Assembly (NCBI GenBank): GCA_964483395.1
Contig: CAZABT010000051.1
Span: 1 to 17,825 of the forward strand
DNA from: JAAYYM01 sp964483395
GTDB taxonomy: Bacteria; Bacillota; Clostridia; Lachnospirales; Lachnospiraceae
Direction: 5' to 3'
Length of the DNA: 17,825 nucleotides
Shown here: positions 7,550 to 14,102 of the stretch, in pieces
Layout of the letters: every line of letters starts with the position of its first letter
How positions within the stretch are numbered: position 1 is the first letter of the stretch
The notes under the pieces: generated by a model
The model's input: only the letters and a program-made list of their open reading frames with translations
Database searches by the model: none
Told to the model about the DNA's origin: nothing
Program-made: the position numbers and the translations under genes

Positions 7550-7609
7550 AATGATTTCCCTCCATGTCCTTTTCCTTTGGAGATGTCCTCTCGAAACACC
7601 TGAAATGCC

Positions 7610-8473
7610 CTATACTGCAGATATCAGTATCTCCATCTGTCCCGACAGCGTATATTCACCATAGCCCGCCGGTACGATAAAGGAATCTCCGCTTCTTATT
7701 ATATGTCCATCTACTTCCCCTTGTCCATTTATAATACTCACAATTTGGAAAGCTTTATCTTGTCTAAATTGCTGATGCTCCTCGATCTGATAATGCTGTA
7801 CGGTATAAAAGCTGCAGGCTACAAGAGTAGAAGCATCCTCACCTGTATATGCAGGCTTATCCACATAAGGTACCTGGATCACGTCTATGCTCTGCTGCAG
7901 ATGCAGTTCCCGTGGCTTCCCATCCTTGAGCCTTCCGTAATCGTAAAGACGGTATGTAATGTCACTGCTCTGTTGGATTTCCATAATCGTTGTTCCGTGC
8001 TTGATTGCATGAATCGTGCCCGGATTGATCTGAAAGAAATCGCCCTTCTGAATGGGTATTTCCCGAAGCAGTTCCTTCCAGCGGCCCTCATGGATCATAT
8101 CAGCCACTTCTTGCCTCGTCTTGGCCTTGTGCCCTATGATAATCGTTCCGTCAGCATCGCAGTCGAGTACGTACCAGCACTCTGTCTTCCCAAGCGAACC
8201 ATTCTCGTGCACCCCGGCATATGCGTCATCCGGATGTACCTGGATGCTCAGATCATCTCTTGCCTCTATTTTTTTAACGAGCAGCGGAAATACCTCTCCT
8301 GCCATATTTCCGAACAGCTCTCTATGTTCTCTCCACAATTCTGACAGCTTCTTTCCCTGATACGCTCCGGCAGATACCCTGCAGTCTCCGTGCTCGTGTG
8401 CACTGATCGTCCATGTCTCACGTCCCCAGATCAGATCTATGATAACCGGTTCTAAAAATAACAATTCTTTCAT
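7610..8473 (-). CDS. manA: Mannose-6-phosphate isomerase, class I (zinc)
   Basis: Interconverts mannose-6-phosphate and fructose-6-phosphate. This 287-residue protein is of the short Firmicute class I type. The zinc ligands are visible: Q78 and H80 in SIQVHPDD, E98 in KTECWYVL, and H155 in NPGTIHAI. A catalytic Arg is likely in the QQSSDITYRLYDYGR segment. The start codon overlaps the lacI stop as ATGA (8470-8473), which implies translational coupling. Together with the regulator upstream and the ROK kinase downstream it forms a hexose-phosphate unit, possibly for mannose or mannan breakdown products. Confidence 0.93.
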   Translation of the reverse strand: MKELLFLEPVIIDLIWGRETWTISAHEHGDCRVSAGAYQGKKLSELWREHRELFGNMAGEVFPLLVKKIEARDDLSIQVHPDDAYAGVHENGSLGKTECWYVLDCDADGTIIIGHKAKTRQEVADMIHEGRWKELLREIPIQKGDFFQINPGTIHAIKHGTTIMEIQQSSDITYRLYDYGRLKDGKPRELHLQQSIDVIQVPYVDKPAYTGEDASTLVACSFYTVQHYQIEEHQQFRQDKAFQIVSIINGQGEVDGHIIRSGDSFIVPAGYGEYTLSGQMEILISAV

Positions 8474-9489
8474 ACCCTTTTCTTCCTCTCCGTAACTGAA
8501 TTTCTAATGACAAGATGTCCGCTGATCACCTTACGTCCGGGTGAATCATTTTTTCCTGCAATACTTTGCATAATGGATTCGATCGTCATGGATGCCATGA
8601 CCTCCAGATCTACTGCAAATGTCGTCAGCTTGGGCTTACAAAGTGTTGCATAGATGTAATCATCATATCCGACCACAGAGATGTCCTGCGGTATTTTGTA
8701 GCCTTTCCTTTTTAGTGCTTCTACTACTATATACGCAACCTCATCACAGTTACATACAAATGCCTCCGGCATCTCCTCCGGGAACTCAAACTCATTAAAC
8801 AACTGACCGCTTTCATCTCTGTCCTTGATGATCCAGTCTTCTTTCTGCTCTATGCCGTGCTGCAGCAGAGATTTATAATAACCAAGGTATCTGTCCAAAA
8901 TACTGCTTGTTGCAAATCTGTCACCTATAAAGCCTATCTTTGTATGGCCGGTCTCGATCAAGTAATTCGTCAGCAGATAGCTTCCATATACATTATCACT
9001 GACAATTGAATCCACGGTCGTATGCTCATCATAAAAGTCAAGAAACACGTATGGTATTCCAGTCTGGCTGACCTTCTCAATATAATCCTTCTTTAATTGT
9101 CCCAATATGACAATTCCGTCTACCTTATGGTTCGTCAGCATATTCGGAAGCACTCCTGCCGCTTCATCCTGCTTCGACAGTATTTCCATGATACCATAAT
9201 GATTCTGCCTGCTCAGCCGAATGATCATATTATTATAAAGCTTGGAGTAGAATGCTGTCTCATCCTCCACAAATCTGCGTGCAATCAGGATTCCTATGTT
9301 ATAACTGCTGTGCTGCTCTGCCGTACTTCCCGGCATACTATAGCGGTAACCCATTTCTTCAGCTCTTTTTCTGATTCTTTCCCGCACCTCCATACTAACG
9401 CCTTCCTTACCTGATAAGGCCTTGGATACGGATACGGTACTGATATTCAAAGACTGTGCAATATCTTTCATTGTTACCTGTTTTGCCAT
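8470..9489 (-). CDS. LacI family transcriptional regulator
   Basis: A 339-residue repressor. The N-terminal helix-turn-helix is VTMKDIAQSLNISTVSVSKALSGKEGVS (about 5-32), followed by the hinge (AEEMGYRY) and a periplasmic-binding-protein-like sensor domain (ILIARRFVEDE..., VVGYDDYIYATLCKPKLTTFAVD). The start at 9489 (MAKQVTMKDI) is chosen because AGGAGTGA precedes it; upstream in-frame ATG codons lack such a site and precede the family's normal start. It is the first gene of the manA-ROK unit and probably controls it in response to a hexose or hexose phosphate. Two abutting palindromes at its promoter (9545-9564) suggest autoregulation. The effector is unknown. Confidence 0.92.
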   Translation of the reverse strand: MAKQVTMKDIAQSLNISTVSVSKALSGKEGVSMEVRERIRKRAEEMGYRYSMPGSTAEQHSSYNIGILIARRFVEDETAFYSKLYNNMIIRLSRQNHYGIMEILSKQDEAAGVLPNMLTNHKVDGIVILGQLKKDYIEKVSQTGIPYVFLDFYDEHTTVDSIVSDNVYGSYLLTNYLIETGHTKIGFIGDRFATSSILDRYLGYYKSLLQHGIEQKEDWIIKDRDESGQLFNEFEFPEEMPEAFVCNCDEVAYIVVEALKRKGYKIPQDISVVGYDDYIYATLCKPKLTTFAVDLEVMASMTIESIMQSIAGKNDSPGRKVISGHLVIRNSVTERKKRV

Positions 9490-9525
9490 AATACTCACTC
9501 CTATTTGGATATTTCCAACATTCAC

Positions 9526-9554
9526 AGCATACCATAACCTGATATTTACGTAAA
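9526..9554 (-). promoter_or_regulatory. Possible promoter of the lacI-manA-ROK unit
   Basis: On the minus strand TTTACG (9549-9554) is followed after 17 bases by TATGCT (9526-9531), with a TG extension (TGGTATGCT). A shifted alternative is TTTACT (9554-9559), 17 bases, TATGGT (9531-9536). Each hexamer matches consensus at 4 of 6 positions. Either choice puts the -35 inside the palindromic region. Confidence 0.4.
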
Positions 9555-9564
9555 GTAAATTTAC
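9545..9564. promoter_or_regulatory. Two abutting 10-bp palindromes, candidate LacI-family operator
   Basis: TTTACGTAAA (9545-9554) and GTAAATTTAC (9555-9564) are both perfect palindromes and share the GTAAA half-site. The first has the central CG usual for LacI-family operators. They lie 56-75 bases upstream of the lacI start codon, over the likely -35 region, as expected for an autoregulatory site. No other copy was seen in the window. Confidence 0.5.
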
Positions 9565-9605
9565 CTAACAATTTGTTTCATAATCTAAACCGCCAGACGC
9601 ACCAT

Positions 9606-9653
9606 CATAAAAGCACCGGACAAGAATTTTGAAGTCTTATCCAGTGCTTTATG
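9606..9653 (-). terminator. Intrinsic terminator of the transketolase genes
   Basis: Long imperfect hairpin: arm 9635-9653 against arm 9606-9625 with a 9-base loop. On the minus strand the non-Watson-Crick positions become G-U pairs, giving about 18 paired positions with one bulge. On the plus strand the same positions are C/A mismatches. The 3' arm ends in a short T-run. It lies 22 bases after the stop of the transketolase C-subunit gene and separates the pentose block from the lacI promoter. Confidence 0.75.
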
Positions 9654-9675
9654 AGTTGGCTATATTTCTTCTATA

Positions 9676-10614
9676 TTATAAGAATGCTTTTACCTGTTTG
9701 TAAATACCCTCTGCATCTAAAAGATACTTGTGAATCAATTCTCCTGCGGTACCGGACTCTCCATACACATCACGCATACCGATCTTATATACAGGAGTCG
9801 GATATTTTTCCGAAAGTACATCACATACTGCACTTCCCAGACCGCCTATAATAGAGTGCTCCTCTGCCGTGATCACTTTGCCTGTTTTCTTGGCTGATGC
9901 AATGATCAATTCTTCATCCAGCGGTTTAATGGTATGGATATTAATCACCTCTGCATCAATTCCGTCTGCTGCCAGCAGCTTCGCTGCTTCCATAGATTCC
10001 GGAACAGTAAGGCCGGTTGCCACGATTGTTACATCCTTGCCTTCTTTTAATACAATTCCTTTTCCCATCTCGAACTGATAGGTCGCTTCATCATTAAATA
10101 CAGGAACTGCTGCACGGCCGAATCTCAGATATACAGGGCCTACATACTCATATGCCGCCTTCACAGCAGCTTTTGCTTCTACATCATCTGCCGGACTGAT
10201 AATCACCATACCCGGAATCGTTCTCATCAAAGCAATATCCTCGTTACACTGATGTGATGCGCCATCCTCGCCAACAGAAATGCCTGCATGTGTTGCACCT
10301 ATTTTGACATTCAGATGTGGGTATCCGATACTGTTTCTAACCTGTTCAAATGCACGTCCTGCTGAAAACATCGCAAAAGAACTTGCAAACGGAACCTTTC
10401 CTGTTGCTGCCAGACCTGCTGCAATACATGTCATATTTGCTTCTGCGATACCACAATTAATATGCTTATCAGGGTGCGCCTTCATAAAGATATCGGTCTT
10501 TGTTGCTGCGGCCAGATCGGCTGTAAGCACTACGAGATTATCATGCTCGTTTCCAAGCTCTACCAGCGCATTTCCGTAGCTGACTCTGGTTGCAATCTTC
10601 TTTACTTCTGACAT
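9676..10614 (-). CDS. Transketolase, C-terminal subunit
   Basis: The 312-residue C-terminal half of a split transketolase, holding the pyrimidine-binding and C-terminal transketolase domains. The glutamate that activates thiamine diphosphate is E58 in NCGIAEANM. ASSFAMFSAGRAFEQVRNSI and GEDGASHQCNEDIALMRTIPGM are typical family blocks. The enzyme moves two-carbon ketol units between xylulose-5-P, ribose-5-P and glycolytic intermediates. Its start overlaps the end of the N-subunit gene by 13 bases, so translation is coupled and a 1:1 complex is expected. A strong hairpin follows. A 1-deoxyxylulose-5-P synthase-like relative is less likely given the partner and the araD context. Confidence 0.94.
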   Translation of the reverse strand: MSEVKKIATRVSYGNALVELGNEHDNLVVLTADLAAATKTDIFMKAHPDKHINCGIAEANMTCIAAGLAATGKVPFASSFAMFSAGRAFEQVRNSIGYPHLNVKIGATHAGISVGEDGASHQCNEDIALMRTIPGMVIISPADDVEAKAAVKAAYEYVGPVYLRFGRAAVPVFNDEATYQFEMGKGIVLKEGKDVTIVATGLTVPESMEAAKLLAADGIDAEVINIHTIKPLDEELIIASAKKTGKVITAEEHSIIGGLGSAVCDVLSEKYPTPVYKIGMRDVYGESGTAGELIHKYLLDAEGIYKQVKAFL

Positions 10615-11438
10615 AGTGCTTCACCTACTTTCTCTAAGTCTGCCATAGCAATTGCATACTGTTCATCATTCGGTGCTACACCATGCCATGCTACACTGTT
10701 TTCCATAAAGGAAACCCCTTTGCCCTTCACACTCTTCGCTATGATAGCCGTCGGCATTCCTTTTGTATTTCTTGCTTCCTCAAAAGCCGCACGCAATGCA
10801 TCAAAATCATGGGCACAACAATTAATCACATGGAAATTGAATGCTTTAAACTTTTCATCGATCGGATAGGGACTGCAAACCTCTGTAATCGGTCCGTCTA
10901 TCTGCAGATTGTTATTATCCACAATGACTACAAGATTGTCCAGCTTTTTATGTCCTGCAAACATTGCTGCTTCCCATACCTGTCCTTCTGCCAGCTCACC
11001 GTCACCAAGCAGTGTATAAACTCTGTAGCTGTCATTAGAAAGCTTTGCAGACAATGCCATGCCGGTTGCCACTGAAACACCTTGTCCAAGAGAGCCGCTG
11101 CACATATCTACACCGGGAGTATGCTGCATGCAGGGATGTCCTTGCAAATAAGAGCCCAAATGACGCAGTGTCTTCAGATCCTCTACCGGAAAATATCCTC
11201 TGTAAGCAAGCGCTGAATAAAGGCCGGGTGCTGTATGCCCCTTTGACAATACAAAACGGTCTCTGTCTTCCTTTTTGGGATTTTTAGGATCAATGTTCAT
11301 TTCCTCAAAATACAGATATGTGTAAATATCTGCTGCCGAGAGTGATCCGCCCGGATGACCGGCCTTGGCACTGTGTACTGCTGTTACAATACCCTTGCGG
11401 ATTTCATTGGCTTGTTTCTGTAGTTCCAATGTGTTCAT
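10602..11438 (-). CDS. Transketolase, N-terminal subunit
   Basis: The 278-residue thiamine-diphosphate-binding half of a split transketolase. The ThDP motif runs from GDGELAEGQ (145-153) to VDNNN (173-177). Substrate-site blocks AGHPGGSLS (26-34), SKGHTAPGLY (65-74) and GSLGQG (115-120) are all intact. The ATG at 11438 is preferred over the in-frame ATG at 11444 because AAGGAG is 7 bases before it but only 1 base before the other. The gene lies downstream of araD, so xylulose-5-P made from arabinose can enter the pentose phosphate pathway. The leader (11445-11520) is very AT-rich and may hold its own promoter, but none could be fixed. Confidence 0.94.
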   Translation of the reverse strand: MNTLELQKQANEIRKGIVTAVHSAKAGHPGGSLSAADIYTYLYFEEMNIDPKNPKKEDRDRFVLSKGHTAPGLYSALAYRGYFPVEDLKTLRHLGSYLQGHPCMQHTPGVDMCSGSLGQGVSVATGMALSAKLSNDSYRVYTLLGDGELAEGQVWEAAMFAGHKKLDNLVVIVDNNNLQIDGPITEVCSPYPIDEKFKAFNFHVINCCAHDFDALRAAFEEARNTKGMPTAIIAKSVKGKGVSFMENSVAWHGVAPNDEQYAIAMADLEKVGEALCQK

Positions 11439-11522
11439 GTGCATTCTCCTTCTTGGTTTGATGGTATTAAAAATATAAAATAAATATTGTTATAAAAAAA
11501 ATAACTGGCTAGGGTCTCAGAT

Positions 11523-11560
11523 TTCTTCTCAAGCGATTACATCGCTTGTTCAGAGAATCT
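11523..11560 (-). repeat. Second hairpin of a GCGAT-rich palindromic cluster, araD-tkt intergenic region
   Basis: CAAGCGAT (11530-11537) pairs perfectly with ATCGCTTG (11541-11548) around a three-base loop. The stem can extend with further GAGAA/TTCTC and AATCT/AGATT pairing on both sides. It shares the AAGCGAT core with the neighbouring hairpin at 11567-11598, so the region looks like a compact repeat of one palindromic unit. On the minus strand a run of eight T (11495-11502) lies about 20 bases further on, so the whole may act as a two-hairpin terminator or attenuator before the transketolase genes. Confidence 0.55.
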
Positions 11561-11566
11561 TCGACT

Positions 11567-11598
11567 GCGAGCAAAATCGCAAAGCGATTTTATCTCGC
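11567..11598 (-). terminator. Hairpin enclosing the araD stop codon, probable terminator
   Basis: On the minus strand GCGAG then AAAATCGC pair with GCGATTTT then CTCGC: 13 paired positions interrupted only by a small internal loop, with a loop of three T. The TAA stop of araD (11590-11592) lies inside the 5' arm, so translation must reach the hairpin before release. It could terminate part of the araD transcript or protect its 3' end. It belongs with the hairpin at 11530-11548. Confidence 0.55.
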
Positions 11599-12285
11599 TT
11601 GACCATAATAAGCATTGGCGCCGTGTTTGCGGTAGTAGTGCTTGTCTTGTAATACCTGCGGAGCAGGCTTTACATCCTTGTTAATCAGTTCCGTGCGGTA
11701 GGCCATTTTAGCAACTTCTTCTAAAACAACCGCGTTGTGTACTGCTTCATTTGCATCCTTGCCCCACGAAAACGGGCCATGATTTGCACATAATACTGCA
11801 GGCACTGCCATCGGATCTCTGTCCTTGAAGGTGTCCACGATCAGCCGACCTGTATTTTTTTCATACTCTCCATTGATTTCTTCTCTGTTCAGGCTTCTGG
11901 CACAGGGAATCTCACCATACATATAATCTGCATGTGTCGTTCCGTAGCATGGAATGCTTCTGGCCGCTTGTGCCCATGAGGTCGCATACGAAGAATGTGT
12001 ATGTACAATACCTCCGATCCCTTCAAAGGCCTTGTAGAGTTCCAGATGAGTAGGCGTGTCCGAAGACGGATTGTATCGACCCTCAACCTTCTCCCCAAGC
12101 AGATTCATAACAACCATATCTTCTGGTCTGAGCCGGTCATACTCTACTCCGCTCGGCTTGATTACGAACAAGCCTTCTTCACGGTCGATTCCGCTGACGT
12201 TGCCCCATGTGAAGGTAACCAGTCCGTATGCGGGCAGCTTCATATTTGCTTCATATACCTGTTGTTTTAATGTTTCCAGCTTCAT
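11590..12285 (-). CDS. araD: L-ribulose-5-phosphate 4-epimerase
   Basis: Converts L-ribulose-5-phosphate to D-xylulose-5-phosphate, the last arabinose-specific step. From the start at 12285 (MKLETLKQQV) it has 231 residues, the usual AraD length. Active-site residues match the known enzyme: D76 (SSDTPTH), zinc ligands H95 and H97 (GIVHTHSSY) and H169 (CANHGPFSW), D120 (THADYMYG), and a C-terminal Tyr in NAYYGQ. AAGGAGAG precedes this ATG. An in-frame ATG at 12324 preceded by GAGGAG would add 13 residues, but its site lies at the very start of the predicted transcript. The gene has its own promoter, close to a 21-bp palindrome unlike the AraR boxes upstream. Confidence 0.95.
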   Translation of the reverse strand: MKLETLKQQVYEANMKLPAYGLVTFTWGNVSGIDREEGLFVIKPSGVEYDRLRPEDMVVMNLLGEKVEGRYNPSSDTPTHLELYKAFEGIGGIVHTHSSYATSWAQAARSIPCYGTTHADYMYGEIPCARSLNREEINGEYEKNTGRLIVDTFKDRDPMAVPAVLCANHGPFSWGKDANEAVHNAVVLEEVAKMAYRTELINKDVKPAPQVLQDKHYYRKHGANAYYGQAR

Positions 12286-12303
12286 AGTATCTCTCCTTAT
12301 GAA

Positions 12304-12338
12304 ACGAGAGAAGTTCGTTGTCATCTGACTCCTCTCGT
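12304..12338 (-). other. Inverted repeat at the 5' end of the araD transcript
   Basis: ACGAGAGGAG (minus strand of 12329-12338) pairs with CTTCTCTCGT (minus strand of 12304-12313): 10 positions with one G-U pair and a 15-base loop. The predicted transcription start (about 12332) falls within the first arm, so only part of the stem would form in the RNA. A protein-binding site is therefore as likely as an RNA structure. A further related copy lies over the -35 at 12354-12365. Confidence 0.4.
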
Positions 12339-12367
12339 AGTATAGCATATCCGCTTTCTCGTTTCAA
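12339..12367 (-). promoter_or_regulatory. Strong sigma-A promoter of araD
   Basis: On the minus strand TTGAAA (12362-12367) is followed after 17 bases by TATACT (12339-12344), with a TGC extension before the -10. The araD start codon is 53 bases downstream of the -10. This makes araD independent of the kinase promoter. Confidence 0.78.
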
Positions 12368-12370
12368 TAA

Positions 12371-12391
12371 TTAGTTTATTCAATAAACAAA
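12371..12391. promoter_or_regulatory. 21-bp near-perfect palindrome upstream of the araD -35, candidate operator
   Basis: TTAGTTTATT (12371-12380), one central base, then AATAAACAAA (12382-12391): 9 of 10 positions are complementary. It has no resemblance to the ACTTGTAC boxes of araR and the kinase gene. The TTAGTTT...AAAC half-sites recall operators of ROK-type XylR repressors in Firmicutes. That likeness comes from memory of the motif and is not proven. It starts 4 bases beyond the -35. Confidence 0.5.
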
Positions 12392-12418
12392 GTGTTTAAT
12401 ATTGATTTTTGTGCATTT

Positions 12419-14014
12419 CTACCTAAGGCAATCCACCGCCGACCGTTCAATCGGAAGCCCCTTTGTATACCGTGCAATGAATTCATCAAAGCCTGCCACA
12501 TCTTTCTCATCCGGAGTCATCTTAGAACCTGTCATCCCTGAAAATACTTTCTGATTCAGGTATGCTTCCAGCGTTTCATTCTGTTCCTTATGGAGCATAT
12601 ATGCAGCCAGCAATGCGATACCCCACGCTCCACCCTCACCTGCAGTCTCCATAACAGATACCGGTGCATTTATCGCCGCGGCCAACAGCTTCTGGCCGAC
12701 ACCCTTTGTCTTAAACAAGCCGCCGTGACCGAAGATTTCATCCACTTTTACACATTCCTGCTTAAACATGATATCCAGACCCGTTTTCAATGCTCCAAGA
12801 GAGGTGAGCAGATGTGTCCGCATAAAGTTGGCAAGATTAAATTTACTGTCTGGCGTACGTACAAATAAAGGTCTTCCCTCTTCAAAGCCTGTAATGCTTT
12901 CCCCTGAAAAATAGTTATATGCCAGCAGGCCGCCGCAATCAGCATCTCCTTCTAACGCCTTATTATATAAGGTAGAAAACAGATCATTCATATCTACCTT
13001 CATGCCAAAGCTTTCTGCAAATTCCCTAAATAGGCCTACCCATGCATTCAGATCAGAGGTACAGTTATTACAATGTACCATACCAACCAGTTCACCGCTA
13101 GGTGTCGTTACAAGATCGATTTGCGGATAAACCTTGGACAGTTCCTTTTCCAATACGATCATTGCAAATACACTTGTCCCGGCGGACACGTTACCTGTTC
13201 TGACTGCTACGCTGTTGGTTGCCGCCATGCCTGTTCCTGCATCTCCTTCCGGAGGACACAACGGTATTCCTGCCTGCAGCTGACCTGTGACATCCAAAAA
13301 TCCTGCCCCTTCTTCTGAAAGTGTTCCCGCATCCTCTCCTGCCTTGAGCACGGTCGGAAAGATGTCTGCCAGCTTCCATGGATATTGCTTCGACGCAATC
13401 AGTTCATCAAACTGCTGCACCATTCTCTGATCAAAGCTTCCCTTCTTTGTATCAATCGGGAACATACCGGAGGCTTCTCCCACACCCAGCACTTTTTTGC
13501 CTGTCAATTTCCAGTGAAGATATCCTGCCAGAGTTGTCTGATAACTGATTTTGGAAACATGTTCTTCACCATTCAAAATCGCTTGATACAGATGCGCAAT
13601 GCTCCATCTCTGCGGGATATTATATTGAAACAGCTCTGTCAATTGCTCTGCTGCCTGTTCTGTCATCGTATTGCGCCAAGTGCGAAACGGCACGAGCAAT
13701 TCACCATTTTGGTCAAACGCCATATACCCATGCATCATAGCGCTGAATCCAATCGCTCCTAATTTTTTGACAGGCACTCCATACTGCCGGTCTACATCCT
13801 TCAGCAAATTTTGATAGCAATCCTGCAGCCCGGTCTGAATGTCCTCCATACTATATGTCCAAACATTATTCTCAAGTCTGTTTTCCCAATCATGACTTCC
13901 TGAAGCAATCGGTGAATGATCCTCTCCGATCAGAACCGCCTTAATTCTGGTAGAGCCAAGTTCAATACCAAGAACTGCCTTGCCATTCATAATGATACTT
14001 TTTGCGTCACCCAT
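12419..14014 (-). CDS. FGGY family carbohydrate kinase, probable L-ribulokinase (clostridial AraK type)
   Basis: A 531-residue sugar kinase expected to phosphorylate L-ribulose with ATP. FGGY features are the N-terminal phosphate loop GIELGSTRIKAV (16-27), the catalytic-base region PEGDAGTG with D258, NVSAGTS (275-281), and the C-terminal FGGY block around GHGGLFKTKGVGQ and AGEGGAWGIALLAA. The role is inferred from its place between araR and araD. By sequence alone xylulose would also be possible, and I do not see the classical AraB pattern. Some clostridia are known to use a distinct ribulokinase, AraK. The start at 14014 (MGDAKS) follows AAGGAGG; the open frame further upstream has no such site. 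An AraR-like operator overlies its promoter. Confidence 0.85.
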   Translation of the reverse strand: MGDAKSIIMNGKAVLGIELGSTRIKAVLIGEDHSPIASGSHDWENRLENNVWTYSMEDIQTGLQDCYQNLLKDVDRQYGVPVKKLGAIGFSAMMHGYMAFDQNGELLVPFRTWRNTMTEQAAEQLTELFQYNIPQRWSIAHLYQAILNGEEHVSKISYQTTLAGYLHWKLTGKKVLGVGEASGMFPIDTKKGSFDQRMVQQFDELIASKQYPWKLADIFPTVLKAGEDAGTLSEEGAGFLDVTGQLQAGIPLCPPEGDAGTGMAATNSVAVRTGNVSAGTSVFAMIVLEKELSKVYPQIDLVTTPSGELVGMVHCNNCTSDLNAWVGLFREFAESFGMKVDMNDLFSTLYNKALEGDADCGGLLAYNYFSGESITGFEEGRPLFVRTPDSKFNLANFMRTHLLTSLGALKTGLDIMFKQECVKVDEIFGHGGLFKTKGVGQKLLAAAINAPVSVMETAGEGGAWGIALLAAYMLHKEQNETLEAYLNQKVFSGMTGSKMTPDEKDVAGFDEFIARYTKGLPIERSAVDCLR

Positions 14015-14062
14015 AAAATACCTCCTTAAAATGATACCATTGTTCATAAACCCATTATCTTC

Positions 14063-14092
14063 AGTATATAACTTGTACGGTTATATGTACAA
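14063..14092 (-). promoter_or_regulatory. Promoter of the FGGY kinase gene
   Basis: On the minus strand TTGTAC (14087-14092) is followed after 18 bases by TATACT (14063-14068). The spacer and the -35 are occupied by the AraR-like operator, so a bound repressor would block polymerase. Confidence 0.65.
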
Positions 14093-14095
14093 GTT
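14070..14095. promoter_or_regulatory. AraR-like operator at the kinase promoter
   Basis: ACTTGTAC (14071-14078), an 8-base spacer, then GTACAAGT (14087-14094) form a perfect inverted repeat that extends by one more A/T pair on each side. The ACTTGTAC/GTACAAGT half-sites resemble known AraR operators of Firmicutes. It starts two bases past the -10 and includes the -35, the position of a repressor site. Confidence 0.82.
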
Positions 14096-14102
14096 GTTTG
14101 TT

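Noticed and set aside
7703..8344. A 213-codon plus-strand open frame
   Set aside because: It is antisense to manA, whose zinc ligands and family blocks are intact; composition looks like a coding shadow.
12355..12367. Possible catabolite-repression (cre) site in TTGAAACGAGAAAG
   Set aside because: The central CG does not fall at the required position relative to the TG and the right half does not match.
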